Assembly: GCF_014270035.1 (NCBI RefSeq) | Contig: NZ_JACNEP010000010.1 | Span: forward strand, 62,001 to 126,000 | Direction: 5' to 3' | Length of the DNA stretch: 64,000 nucleotides | Origin: Neptunicella marina | GTDB lineage: Bacteria; Pseudomonadota; Gammaproteobacteria; Enterobacterales; Alteromonadaceae | Shown here: positions 7,254-16,304 of the stretch, one piece after another | Position numbering within the stretch: position 1 is the stretch's first letter | Layout of the letters: every line of letters begins with the position of its first letter | Program-made: the position numbers and the translations under genes | Notes under the pieces: model-generated | What the model saw: the letters and a program-made list of their open reading frames with translations, nothing else | What the model was told of the DNA's origin: nothing | Database searches by the model: none

Positions 7254-10151
7254 ATGACAATTCAAGTAAACACACAAGGTTCAGCAGGAAAACTTAGAAA
7301 CACACTGTTAGCTGTAGCCATTAAAGCCATTTTATTCAGTCACACTGCTGCGGCTCAGCAACAGTCGTCTTATACAGAAAAACAGCCGCAACAAGCCAAA
7401 GATGTTGAAGTCATCCAGGTGAGTGGTATCGCCGAAACCTACCGCAGCGCCATGGCGGTCAAACGGGGCTCAACAACCATCGTTGATGCATTATCGTCGG
7501 CTGATATAGGTGCCCTGCCCGATTTATCTGTAGCCGAAACGCTGGAACGTATTACAGGTGTAAGCGGTGATCGCTTTAAGGGCAATGCCAGCGAAATCTC
7601 GATCCGTGGTTTAGGTCCTTTTCTTGGATTTTCTACCGTTAATGGCCGCGCAATATCCTCGGGAAGCGGCAATCGCTCTGTAGCCTTTAGCCAGTTTCCA
7701 TCTGAGCTGGTCAATGGTGTAGTGGTATACAAAGCACAAACGGCAAAACTACTTGAAGGCGGAGTTTCCGGCTTAATTGATTTGCAAACCATCAAACCGG
7801 TGGACTATGGAAAAACCCGTTTTCAGGCAGAGTTAAAAGGTAACTACAATCCTTATCAGGCTAAATTTTCTGATGACAACGGTGTAGGTCATCGTGAGTC
7901 GTTTTCATTTACTGATAATATGGACACACAGTACGGTAAGTTTGGTTACGCCATTGGTTATGCCGGAGCACGTACCTCATCTCCTGAAGAAAGTTATAAT
8001 ACCAGTTCAACGCTACGCAACTGTAATTCAGATTATCAGCTTGATGGCGGCAGTAACTGTAATTATTCCGATTCAAATGCTGCAGCTCACGGTGGCAATG
8101 CCGTTAATGGCGATTACTTTTTTATTCCGAACTCTTTTTATTATCGTCAGATGGAATCCAAAGAAAAACGTGACGCCGTTATTGTCGCCGTACAGTGGAA
8201 ACCCAGCGACAAAGTCGACATTAATATTGATGGACAGTGGTCAGAGCGTAATTACTGGGAAGATCGTCATGACTTATTATGGGATGACGGTCGCAGACGC
8301 ATTACAAACTGGAGCACTAACGAAGAACATGCTCTGATGTCATACACGGGTGAATCCCGCATCAGTTCTTATGGCGAATACAGGGTGCGCGACGAGGAAT
8401 ATAAAGGAATTGGTGCCAACATTGAGTGGGTGGTAACACCCAACTTAACCTTAACTGCAGACGCAGCTTATTCAGATACCTATCGCTATCAAACCCGAAC
8501 CTATGCGCGTTATCGTGGTAATCGAACATACTTCGACTTTAACAATAGTAATGGTAAAAAATATCCACAGGTTACCTCAGTCTACACCGATTTAGATGAA
8601 CCAGAGTCATCCGCCATAGACTGGGTAAGTGAAGTACAGGATTTACACTACTTTTCTGCAGATAGTCAGGCGAGGAGTTATCGTTTTGATATTTCAGACC
8701 GTATAAATAGTTATAAGCTGGATGCTGATTATGTTTTTGACAGAGGCTTTTTTACTAAATTCAGTACCGGGCTTGCAAGCTCAACACACAAACATCTAAA
8801 TTATGCAGAAGATTCAGAAACCCTATCTACCGCCTCGGCAGACAGAGCTCAAATGCTTCAAAATACAATTGATAACTGTGCAATGGCGTTTCCACAAAGT
8901 GATTATGGTGATGATGCCAATAGCCCTATTGCTAGCTGGGCCACTTTTAACACTCAATGTGCCTACGATACGCTAACCAATGGAACAGTATTATCACCGG
9001 ATCCTAAAGCGCCAAGTTCCAGCGACGTGGATTTAATTGAGGATGTAACATCAATTTATGCCATGGCCAGTTTCTATACCCAATTAGGCTCTATCCCTGT
9101 GGACGGCAATATAGGTATCAGACAGGTAGAGACCAAAGTGACTTCGTCAGGAGTGCGCTCCTCTTACAGTGTTGAATATGACGATAATGGTTTTGTCATT
9201 TTTCACAACAATGATGATGTTCTCGAATTTAATACTTACAAAAATACATACAGGAACTTACTGCCCAGTGTGAATCTGACCTTTGAATTACAGGATGATC
9301 TAATGCTGCGTTTAGCTGGATATTCTGCAATTTCACGCCCAGACATGTGGTTTTTTGGTGCTGCTCGCAGTATTGGTCAGGTAAACGCAGATGAAGAATT
9401 CACCACAGTAGAAGATGCACTGAAAAACAATGTATCTGCACTGGGTAATCCTTATCTGGAAGCGCTGGAGTCAGATAACCTTGATGCTTCACTCAGTTAT
9501 TATTACGACGATGACACCATGCTGTCAGCGGCGGTTTATTATAAACGCTTTAACGCGGCTTTTGAGGAACAGAGCAGTTTTGAAGATGTGGTGGTAGATG
9601 GACAAACCTATAATGTAGAAGTTAATGGTCTGGTCACTATTAAAGATGACAGCTCGTCAATTAAAGGACTCGAGTTAACCGTTTTACATTCATTTAAATG
9701 GTTGCCCGAGCCTTTCAATGGCATGGGTATCGCAATGAACTATAACTATGCAGACAGCTCATTTGAAACCCCGGAGGCAGGCTCAAATATAACCGACGAT
9801 GTGCTTGCTACAATTGCGCCAGCCAATATTGCCGGACTATCTAAACACACCTTCAATACCCAGCTGTACTGGGAAGATGAAACCTACTCTGCACGTCTGT
9901 CTTATAAATTCAGATCCGAGTATTACAAACCCTTTGGCCCCAACCTGGCGCAAACAAACCGCTTTGTAGATGATACTGGCTCATATGATTTGTCGCTGGG
10001 TTACAAAATCAACAAGCACCTCAAGGCCAAATTACAGATATTAAATCTGACCAACGAACCCTACGTTGAACAACGGGTAGCGCATGAAGCCTATAACCGA
10101 ATTGAGTATTCCGGCGCCCGTTATTTCCTGGGACTGAAATATCAGTTTTAA
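7254..10151 (+). CDS. TonB-dependent outer-membrane receptor (TonB-Xanth-Caul type)
   Basis: This is an energy-dependent outer-membrane importer, 965 residues from the chosen start. The frame is open from an ATG at 7191, but the ATG at 7254 has a ribosome site (GGAG, 9 bases upstream) and is followed directly by a normal signal peptide ending AAAQ, so 7254 is preferred. A TonB-box-like DVEVIQVSG (about 50-58) precedes the plug (about 60-170) with ADIGALPDLSVAETLERI and SIRGLG, both typical of carbohydrate receptors. A 22-strand barrel follows and ends in a terminal Phe (LGLKYQF). The adjacent degradation enzymes and uxuA indicate uptake of uronate-containing oligosaccharides. It has its own promoter with an operator-like site. 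There is no SusD partner, as usual for Gammaproteobacteria. Confidence 0.93.
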   Translation: MTIQVNTQGSAGKLRNTLLAVAIKAILFSHTAAAQQQSSYTEKQPQQAKDVEVIQVSGIAETYRSAMAVKRGSTTIVDALSSADIGALPDLSVAETLERITGVSGDRFKGNASEISIRGLGPFLGFSTVNGRAISSGSGNRSVAFSQFPSELVNGVVVYKAQTAKLLEGGVSGLIDLQTIKPVDYGKTRFQAELKGNYNPYQAKFSDDNGVGHRESFSFTDNMDTQYGKFGYAIGYAGARTSSPEESYNTSSTLRNCNSDYQLDGGSNCNYSDSNAAAHGGNAVNGDYFFIPNSFYYRQMESKEKRDAVIVAVQWKPSDKVDINIDGQWSERNYWEDRHDLLWDDGRRRITNWSTNEEHALMSYTGESRISSYGEYRVRDEEYKGIGANIEWVVTPNLTLTADAAYSDTYRYQTRTYARYRGNRTYFDFNNSNGKKYPQVTSVYTDLDEPESSAIDWVSEVQDLHYFSADSQARSYRFDISDRINSYKLDADYVFDRGFFTKFSTGLASSTHKHLNYAEDSETLSTASADRAQMLQNTIDNCAMAFPQSDYGDDANSPIASWATFNTQCAYDTLTNGTVLSPDPKAPSSSDVDLIEDVTSIYAMASFYTQLGSIPVDGNIGIRQVETKVTSSGVRSSYSVEYDDNGFVIFHNNDDVLEFNTYKNTYRNLLPSVNLTFELQDDLMLRLAGYSAISRPDMWFFGAARSIGQVNADEEFTTVEDALKNNVSALGNPYLEALESDNLDASLSYYYDDDTMLSAAVYYKRFNAAFEEQSSFEDVVVDGQTYNVEVNGLVTIKDDSSSIKGLELTVLHSFKWLPEPFNGMGIAMNYNYADSSFETPEAGSNITDDVLATIAPANIAGLSKHTFNTQLYWEDETYSARLSYKFRSEYYKPFGPNLAQTNRFVDDTGSYDLSLGYKINKHLKAKLQILNLTNEPYVEQRVAHEAYNRIEYSGARYFLGLKYQF

Positions 10152-10171
10152 ACCAGGATCTGGCATTAACT

Positions 10172-10195
10172 GCTCCCTGTTGTGTGACAGGGAGC
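10172..10195 (+). other. Stem-loop between receptor gene and uxuA
   Basis: The arms GCTCCCTGT (10172-10180) and ACAGGGAGC (10187-10195) are perfectly complementary with a 6-base loop. No T-run follows, so it is not a standard intrinsic terminator. It may be a 3'-end stabiliser, a processing site, or a partial attenuator that lowers uxuA relative to the receptor gene. Confidence 0.55.
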
Positions 10196-10201
10196 CAACA
10201 C

Positions 10202-10224
10202 TATAAATTGCACGGCAATTTATA
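10202..10224. promoter_or_regulatory. Perfect palindrome directly upstream of the uxuA ribosome site
   Basis: The arms TATAAATTGC and GCAATTTATA are perfectly symmetrical around ACG. The right arm abuts the CAGGAG ribosome site, 15 bases before the uxuA ATG. It could be an operator, or an RNA hairpin affecting uxuA translation. It does not match the TGGCCTTACCA motif. Confidence 0.5.
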
Positions 10225-10238
10225 CAGGAGTAAGCAAC

Positions 10239-11420
10239 ATGATTGAAACCTGGAGATGGTTTGGTCCCAGCGATTCAATTAGTCTGGGTAAAATAGCTCA
10301 GGCTGGCGCAACTGGCATAGTCAGTTCCCTTCACGAAATAAAAACCGGAGACGTATGGCCGGTTGATGCCATTGCTGAGCGTAAAAAACTGATCGAAGAT
10401 GCCGGGCTTGAGTGGACGGTTATTGAAAGCATTCCAGTACATAACGACATTAAAACCCGCACAGGTCGCTACCGTCAGTATATTGAAAACTACAAACAAT
10501 CGATTGTTAACGCCGCAGCCTGCGGTGTCTATACCATCTGCTACAACTTTATGCCCGTAGTGGACTGGACACGCACCAATCTGATGTACCAGTTACCCAA
10601 CAAAAGTCATGCTCTTCGTTTTGAAATGACTGACTTTGCCGCCTATGACATTTTCATGCTCAATCGTGACGGTGCCAGACAAAGCTATGCTGACGCAGTT
10701 ATAAAAAAAGCGGAAAGCCGATTCGCCAACATGTCCGAGCAGGAAAAAGTGCTGTTGGAAAAAAACATTATTGCCGGTTTGCCCGGTGGTGAAGGCTCTT
10801 ATACCCGGGACTCAATTCGCAGCACTATCGAACAATTTATTGCATTGGGGACGGAAGGATTTCGCCAGAATTTATTTTTATTTCTGCAGGAAATCATTCC
10901 GGTTGCCGAACAAGCTGGCGCCCTAATGTGTATTCACCCGGATGATCCTCCCTTCTCATTATTTGGATTACCACGTGTAGTATCTACCGCTGATGATGCC
11001 AGAGCATTACTACAGGCCGCGCCATCCAAAGCGAATGGCTTAACTCTTTGTGCTGGCTCTTACGGCGCACGTTGTGACAATAATCTTGTCGAAATGGCCC
11101 GGGAATTTGGTCCGCAAATTCATTTTGTACATTTACGTAATGTTATCCGTGAAGAAGATGGTTCATTTTACGAATCTGATCATCTGGATGGAGATAACGA
11201 TATGGTCGGGCTGGTTGAAGCCTTACTATCAGAAGAAAAACGGCGAATGCAGAGTACAGATAATTTACCGTTAATTCCCATGCGACCTGACCACGGTCAT
11301 TTACTTGAGGATGAACTGGATCTGCCAGACGTAAAACCAGGATATTCTTATATAGGACGTTTAAAAGGATTAGCTGAATTACGTGGTGTTATTCACACGG
11401 TGACAAGGTTTATAAAGTAA
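10239..11420 (+). CDS. uxuA: Mannonate dehydratase UxuA
   Basis: This enzyme converts D-mannonate to 2-keto-3-deoxy-D-gluconate in the cytoplasmic glucuronate branch. It has 393 residues, against about 394 for E. coli UxuA. The N-terminus ETWRWFGPSD, the segment GATGIVSSLHEIKTGDVW, and the metal-site regions HPDDPP and PMRPDHGH are characteristic. The ribosome site is CAGGAG. It follows the receptor gene and precedes a convergent UxuR/FadR-like regulator. Its presence says that the sugar acid handled by the locus ends as glucuronate/fructuronate/mannonate. UxuB, KdgK and Eda are not in the window. Confidence 0.96.
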   Translation: MIETWRWFGPSDSISLGKIAQAGATGIVSSLHEIKTGDVWPVDAIAERKKLIEDAGLEWTVIESIPVHNDIKTRTGRYRQYIENYKQSIVNAAACGVYTICYNFMPVVDWTRTNLMYQLPNKSHALRFEMTDFAAYDIFMLNRDGARQSYADAVIKKAESRFANMSEQEKVLLEKNIIAGLPGGEGSYTRDSIRSTIEQFIALGTEGFRQNLFLFLQEIIPVAEQAGALMCIHPDDPPFSLFGLPRVVSTADDARALLQAAPSKANGLTLCAGSYGARCDNNLVEMAREFGPQIHFVHLRNVIREEDGSFYESDHLDGDNDMVGLVEALLSEEKRRMQSTDNLPLIPMRPDHGHLLEDELDLPDVKPGYSYIGRLKGLAELRGVIHTVTRFIK

Positions 11421-11453
11421 CTTTTTTGATTTTACGCTGAAATCAAAAAGCCG

Positions 11454-11485
11454 GAAGCAGCCCTCCCTCGGGGCTGCTTTTTTTA
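11454..11485. terminator. Intrinsic terminator between uxuA and the GntR gene
   Basis: The arms AGCAGCCC (11456-11463) and GGGCTGCT (11471-11478) are followed by a T7 run. The T-run overlaps the stop of the convergent GntR gene at 11483. It acts mainly for uxuA on the plus strand. Confidence 0.85.
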
Positions 11486-12208
11486 TCGCTCAAAATGCAT
11501 CGCTGCATTATCAGTCGCATTTTCTATGTGCATTTTCATCGCAATTCGCGCTTTTTCAGGATTTCGCTGTTCCAGCGCCTGTAAGATCTTCCGATGTTCC
11601 GCAATCGACGGGTGCACCCCTTCCTGACGGATTCTGGCTAAAAAACGTGTACTCAGCTCAGATTGATTTCGTAGTTCCCACAACCATTTAACCACCTCCA
11701 GAATCGCGCTATTCTGCGCCGCTTCGGCAATAATCATATGAAACGCACAATCCGCTTTTTCAGACGCATTAGGCTGTTTTTCTTCTTCTTCCATCGCTCT
11801 GACAGCTTCACGTAAACGCGTAAGCTGCTCATCGGTGATACGGCTTGCCGCCAGTGCACAGGCTTCAGCTTCGATAATGTAGCGAATTTCCATTATTTCA
11901 AACAATCCGATGCCCTTATCACTTAGCTCACGCTCTACCGGTTGTTTTTGCTGGGTGACATAGATGCCTGAACCGGTACGGATCTCAATAACGCCGGATA
12001 ACTCCAGTGCAATCATGGCTTCACGGATAGTGGGCCTGCTCACCCCTAACTTATCAGCTAATTCACGCTCCGAAGGAAACCGTTCACCGGGCTTTATTTG
12101 CCCCTTGTCCACCAGACTGCGCAATTGTTCAGCGACTTTCATATACAAACGGTCTGATTTTATTGCCTGCAATTTAAGTGTTTGTGCCATGGTTTCAGCC
12201 AGTGCCAT
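11483..12208 (-). CDS. GntR-family (FadR/UxuR-like, FCD domain) transcription regulator
   Basis: This 241-residue regulator has an N-terminal winged helix (about 20-85) with PSERELADKLGVSRPTIREA and a GSGIYV wing. An all-helical FCD ligand domain follows, with the expected metal/ligand residues D153, H157, H205 and H227. FCD regulators of this type (UxuR, ExuR, KdgR-like) usually repress sugar-acid catabolism and release DNA on binding a hexuronate or related acid. It is convergent with uxuA at the end of the carbohydrate locus. The candidate target is TGGCCTTACCA at 5735 and 7147. The ATG at 12208 has a weak AGGA site 9 bases upstream; an ATG six codons later is possible. Confidence 0.93.
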   Translation of the reverse strand: MALAETMAQTLKLQAIKSDRLYMKVAEQLRSLVDKGQIKPGERFPSERELADKLGVSRPTIREAMIALELSGVIEIRTGSGIYVTQQKQPVERELSDKGIGLFEIMEIRYIIEAEACALAASRITDEQLTRLREAVRAMEEEEKQPNASEKADCAFHMIIAEAAQNSAILEVVKWLWELRNQSELSTRFLARIRQEGVHPSIAEHRKILQALEQRNPEKARIAMKMHIENATDNAAMHFER

Positions 12209-12510
12209 AGGAAAATATCCTGAATTATTTTCTGAAGTATCAGATATCTGTTGATTCGGTTAATTAAAGCTTAAATAGTGTTTTTGTTGTTTAACAACAT
12301 AGGTTCACATCATAAGTTCACAATATTATATCAATTAATCCTCTATTCAAACGTCATGCTTTGCGTAAATTTGCAATAAAAATAAGCAGTTAGTTAAAAA
12401 CCAGAATTCATGATGAAAAAGTTTTATTCAGGGTATTGCTCTGTTTCTTCAGCGCCCGTAGACTGAACGCCAGCTTAAAGAGCGAAGACTCCAATAACAA
12501 TTATAAAAGT
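12209..12510. other. AT-rich divergent intergenic region
   Basis: This stretch separates the GntR gene from the GGDEF-EAL gene. It must carry promoters for both, but I see no convincing -35/-10 pair and no copy of TGGCCTTACCA. A short frame of 18 codons starting at 12410 lacks a ribosome site and is not called. Confidence 0.5.
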
Positions 12511-15222
12511 ATGTATCAAAAATCATTATCGACGGTATCAGTGGCCGATAGTTTTTTACGGCAACCGGATTTTCCATTCCAATGGTGGGATGCGCCGTGG
12601 TCGAGTGTCTGCACTCAGATTTCGCAACAGCTAGAGCTTATTACCGGAAAATTGCCCAACGTAAAGTTGTGGCAATATCATCATCAGGAGCAGCAATTAA
12701 AGCAGTTTTACGCTCTCAACAATAATGATGCCATACATGATAAACCGATATGCCGATTGCGACACCCAGGATACTTTGCAGCGTTAGATAAACAGGATGT
12801 GCTCTTTCTCGATTCTCCCTCAACCCAGCCGAACTTAACTAACATAACGTCTTCCCCAACCTGTTATACCTCCATTCATTGCCCCCTTTACTATCAAAAC
12901 CAACTGCTGGGTGTAATGTGTCTGGAGTTTAATCAAACCGTTGCACAGGATTATTCCGCGGCGTTACTTAATATTACCCAATGCACCGCATACCGCATGT
13001 ATATTGATGCACTTCATCAGGAAAAACATAATTTACAACTGGCGTTTGATCACGCCAATGATGGCATTTTTATATTTTCCGGTAACGATATCGTTGATTG
13101 CAATCAAACCGTACTCACCATGTTTGATTGCTCGAAAGAACAATTACTGGCTCAAAGTACTACGTTTTTTTCACCCAAATATCAGCCCGACGGACAGCTG
13201 TCCAAAACCGTTGCACAACGCAAAATCAATCTGGTGATGCAGGGAAAAACCCAGGTTTTTGAATGGCAACACCTGCGTTACGACCGCACGCCTTTTGATG
13301 CAGAAGTCACCATGTCGTTATTACAGCTGGATGACCGTCAGGTGATGCATGCGGTAGTGCGTGATATCAGTGATCGAAAAGCAGCAGAGACTCAACTGGA
13401 GCACTCCAAAACTGAAATCATGGAGCGCAATCGTAATTTAACGCTGTTAAATAAACTCTCTAACCAGTTACACGGTTGCATTGATGAAAATACTATCATC
13501 GATGATACATTTGAGGTGTTGTTGCAGTTGACCCAGACACCGCATATTGCGATGTATTTACTTGATGGAACCAAGCAGTATCTTAACCTTGTAAAGTCTC
13601 ATGGTTTTAATGGCGAATTGCGCAAAGTGGGAGCACGTATACCACTGGAAAACAGCCTGAATGCCCTGTCAATTAAGCGCGGTAGCCCTGTTATTACCAA
13701 CAATCTGGCGACCGACCCCGCTGCCTACGAAAAACTCAAACCCTTGGTTGGGCCTTTAGGTATTAACGCGGGTGTTTTTATTCCACTGATGTATCAGGGA
13801 CAGGCGTTGGGCACTTTGTGTTTGTTATTTGAGAGCAAAAAAGAGTTCACTGACAGTGAAACAGAAACGTACGAAACATTAGGACAAAACGTATCTTTGG
13901 CGCTGGCTAATGCACAAAATGTCAGAAAGCTAGAGTTTATGGCGCATCACGATACACTTACAGGCCTCCCTAACCGTGCGGTGCTGCATCAGGAATTTGA
14001 AAACAATATTGCATACGGTCCGGGCATGCCGGCAGTATTGATGTTAATTGACCTTGATCGTTTTAAAGATATAAACGATACACTGGGGCACTATGTTGGT
14101 GATTTGGTATTACAACAAATCAGTCCGCGCATTAGTCAGTGCACAACCAACTATAAGACACTTATTTGCCGCTTAGGTGGAGACGAGTTTTCAGTGCTGA
14201 TATACGGCAAACTGGCCCGCAATCAGGTACTGGATATTGCCGATTGTATTCTGCGGCAGTTACGTCAGCCTATAAATGTTGATTCGATGTTACTGGAAAT
14301 AGACGCCAGTATCGGTGTGGCCTTTTACCCGACAGATGGTAAGGACAGCCATGCTTTGCTGCGCTCTGCTGATGTGGCGATGTATGAAGCCAAGCGCCGT
14401 GGCGGCGGAGTAATGATTTACCAGCGTGAGAGCGACATTCATACCCCGGAGCGTCTGGCCCTCATGGCTGAACTGGGTACCGCGATTCGTGATGATCAAT
14501 TGGTATTACATTTTCAGCCGAAAGTACAATTAAGTACCAATAAAATCATTGGATTTGAAGCACTGGTTCGTTGGGAGCACCCTTTTTCCGGACTACTATA
14601 TCCGGATAAATTTATTCCTCTGGCAGAAGTGAGTGATGCTATCCACCACCTGACAGAAAAAGTGCTGGATATGGCACTGGCACAACAACAGCAATGGCGG
14701 CAGCAGGGTTATCATTTTAGTGTCGCGGTTAATTTATCGGCACGTAACTTAATTGATGACCGTTGTATTGTCAGCCTCAAACAAATGCTGGAAAAATACC
14801 AGACACCAGCTGGTATGCTCGAGCTGGAGTTGACTGAAACGGCATTAATGCAGGATCCGGATAAGGCAATTGAATTACTTAATCAATTATCACAATTAGG
14901 GATCAGCCTGTCGATTGATGATTTTGGTACCGGCTATTCATCCTTATCCTACTTACGTCAGTTACCCATCGACACACTGAAAATCGACCGTGATTTTGTT
15001 GGCGAAATGCTCAGTAACGAGCAGGACATCATTATTGTTCGCTCAACAATTAATCTGGGGCATAACCTTAGTTTAAAAGTGGTGGCTGAAGGTGTCGAAG
15101 ATAACAATACACTAAATGCATTGGGCAATATGCAGTGCGATATCGCGCAAGGATACCATATTAGCAAACCTCTTAGCTGGCCTGACATTGAAAAGTGGCT
15201 GTCATCCAGAGCTAAAGACTAA
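12511..15222 (+). CDS. GAF-PAS-GAF-GGDEF-EAL cyclic-di-GMP signalling protein
   Basis: The frame is open from a TTG at 12436. The first ATG is at 12511 and gives 903 residues; neither start has a clear ribosome site. In order the protein has a GAF-like region, a PAS domain (HANDGIFIFSGN, ending VVRDISDRK), a GAF domain with GVFIPL and LGTLCLLFES, a GGDEF domain with intact RLGGDEF, and an EAL domain with FEALVRW, ELTE, DDFGTGYSSL, KIDRDFV and AEGVED. Both catalytic centres look intact, so it could make or degrade c-di-GMP. In such hybrids one activity often dominates. No transmembrane segment is evident, so it is probably a cytoplasmic sensor. It ends 12 bp before a convergent esterase gene. 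Confidence 0.93.
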   Translation: MYQKSLSTVSVADSFLRQPDFPFQWWDAPWSSVCTQISQQLELITGKLPNVKLWQYHHQEQQLKQFYALNNNDAIHDKPICRLRHPGYFAALDKQDVLFLDSPSTQPNLTNITSSPTCYTSIHCPLYYQNQLLGVMCLEFNQTVAQDYSAALLNITQCTAYRMYIDALHQEKHNLQLAFDHANDGIFIFSGNDIVDCNQTVLTMFDCSKEQLLAQSTTFFSPKYQPDGQLSKTVAQRKINLVMQGKTQVFEWQHLRYDRTPFDAEVTMSLLQLDDRQVMHAVVRDISDRKAAETQLEHSKTEIMERNRNLTLLNKLSNQLHGCIDENTIIDDTFEVLLQLTQTPHIAMYLLDGTKQYLNLVKSHGFNGELRKVGARIPLENSLNALSIKRGSPVITNNLATDPAAYEKLKPLVGPLGINAGVFIPLMYQGQALGTLCLLFESKKEFTDSETETYETLGQNVSLALANAQNVRKLEFMAHHDTLTGLPNRAVLHQEFENNIAYGPGMPAVLMLIDLDRFKDINDTLGHYVGDLVLQQISPRISQCTTNYKTLICRLGGDEFSVLIYGKLARNQVLDIADCILRQLRQPINVDSMLLEIDASIGVAFYPTDGKDSHALLRSADVAMYEAKRRGGGVMIYQRESDIHTPERLALMAELGTAIRDDQLVLHFQPKVQLSTNKIIGFEALVRWEHPFSGLLYPDKFIPLAEVSDAIHHLTEKVLDMALAQQQQWRQQGYHFSVAVNLSARNLIDDRCIVSLKQMLEKYQTPAGMLELELTETALMQDPDKAIELLNQLSQLGISLSIDDFGTGYSSLSYLRQLPIDTLKIDRDFVGEMLSNEQDIIIVRSTINLGHNLSLKVVAEGVEDNNTLNALGNMQCDIAQGYHISKPLSWPDIEKWLSSRAKD

Positions 15223-15234
15223 GGGTGTATTTGG

Positions 15235-16200
15235 CTATTCCAGCAATTGAGCAAAGCGGTCAATCTCTTCAACAACCCTGTCTATCCATGGGTGAAATAA
15301 CCAAAAAGTATGTGGCGCATTATGCATCGACACTAATCTTGCAGGCCGCCCATTTTGTTGAATCATGCTGATCGCTTTTTTTGCCCCCAGCGAAAACCGC
15401 TCATGGCCAGACGCAATAAACAACATGGCGGGAGAGTCTGCATTTATGTACCCCGCAGGTGATGCAAGCTGCCACAGTTCTTTTGCACTGGAAAAATCAT
15501 TACCAATCCAGCGTGCCATCGCACTGTGTTTATCGCCGTCTTTATCTTCATATTTAAGTCCCGCATCTGAAGTTAGATCAATAATACCATCCATATCGAC
15601 AACCCCAATTACACTGCTATCTGCATCCTGATTAAGCCCGGATTTAAACGCCTTTACATTCTTACTGTTGGCAATAAGTGCAGCCATATGCCCGCCTGAC
15701 GAACCGCCGGCAATAATAATACTGGGCGATATTTTTAAGTTCACAGCATGCTGCTTGAGCCACACAATTGCATCGTTAATATCCACTATTCCAGCCGGAA
15801 ACAATGCTTCCGGTGACAGCCGGTATTCAATTGCCGCGACCGCATAGCCTCGTTCAGCTAAACGAGATGCTAATGCGTACATGTGTGATTTATTGCCGGA
15901 ACGCCATCCTCCACCGTGGATCAGTGCAATAGTCACAGCCGGTTTAATTTGTTTAGGTGTAAAAAGATCAAGCGTCAGTTCACGCTTGCCGACCATTTTG
16001 TACATGCGTGAAAAACGGATGTTGATATGAGCGCTGTCAATATTGGCAATGCGCAACGCAGGGTATTGTTTAGCGTATTTCTGTGCGGCTGACGCGACAG
16101 TGTAAACTTGATCAACAGTAAAAGTTTGTGCATCAGAGGATGCAGAAAATACAAACAGGTGAGCAATCAGGCCAGAGAAAAGTAAGCAACTGATACGCAT
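15235..16200 (-). CDS. Secreted alpha/beta hydrolase (esterase/lipase HSL-like)
   Basis: This 321-residue protein has a signal peptide of about 24 residues ending SDAQ. The oxyanion motif HGGG (95-98) and the nucleophile elbow GGSSGGH with S168 are clear. H297 in APHTFW is the likely catalytic His. Proteins of this shape include acetyl-, feruloyl- and other carbohydrate esterases, so it might de-esterify dietary polysaccharide. It is, however, separated from the carbohydrate locus by the GGDEF-EAL gene, and the substrate is unknown. Confidence 0.85.
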   Translation of the reverse strand: MRISCLLFSGLIAHLFVFSASSDAQTFTVDQVYTVASAAQKYAKQYPALRIANIDSAHINIRFSRMYKMVGKRELTLDLFTPKQIKPAVTIALIHGGGWRSGNKSHMYALASRLAERGYAVAAIEYRLSPEALFPAGIVDINDAIVWLKQHAVNLKISPSIIIAGGSSGGHMAALIANSKNVKAFKSGLNQDADSSVIGVVDMDGIIDLTSDAGLKYEDKDGDKHSAMARWIGNDFSSAKELWQLASPAGYINADSPAMLFIASGHERFSLGAKKAISMIQQNGRPARLVSMHNAPHTFWLFHPWIDRVVEEIDRFAQLLE

Positions 16201-16304
16201 TATAATAAATCCAAAATAATCATTTACTCTGCACTTTACCAGAGTTAGTTTGAGCTTTTATAGTACGCCGGATTAACAAAAAGCAAGCAGGTATAAGAAC
16301 CAAC

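Noticed and set aside
12410-12466. 18-codon frame upstream of the GGDEF-EAL gene
   Set aside because: There is no ribosome site, and it overlaps the longer reading frame out of phase. There is no reason to call a leader peptide.
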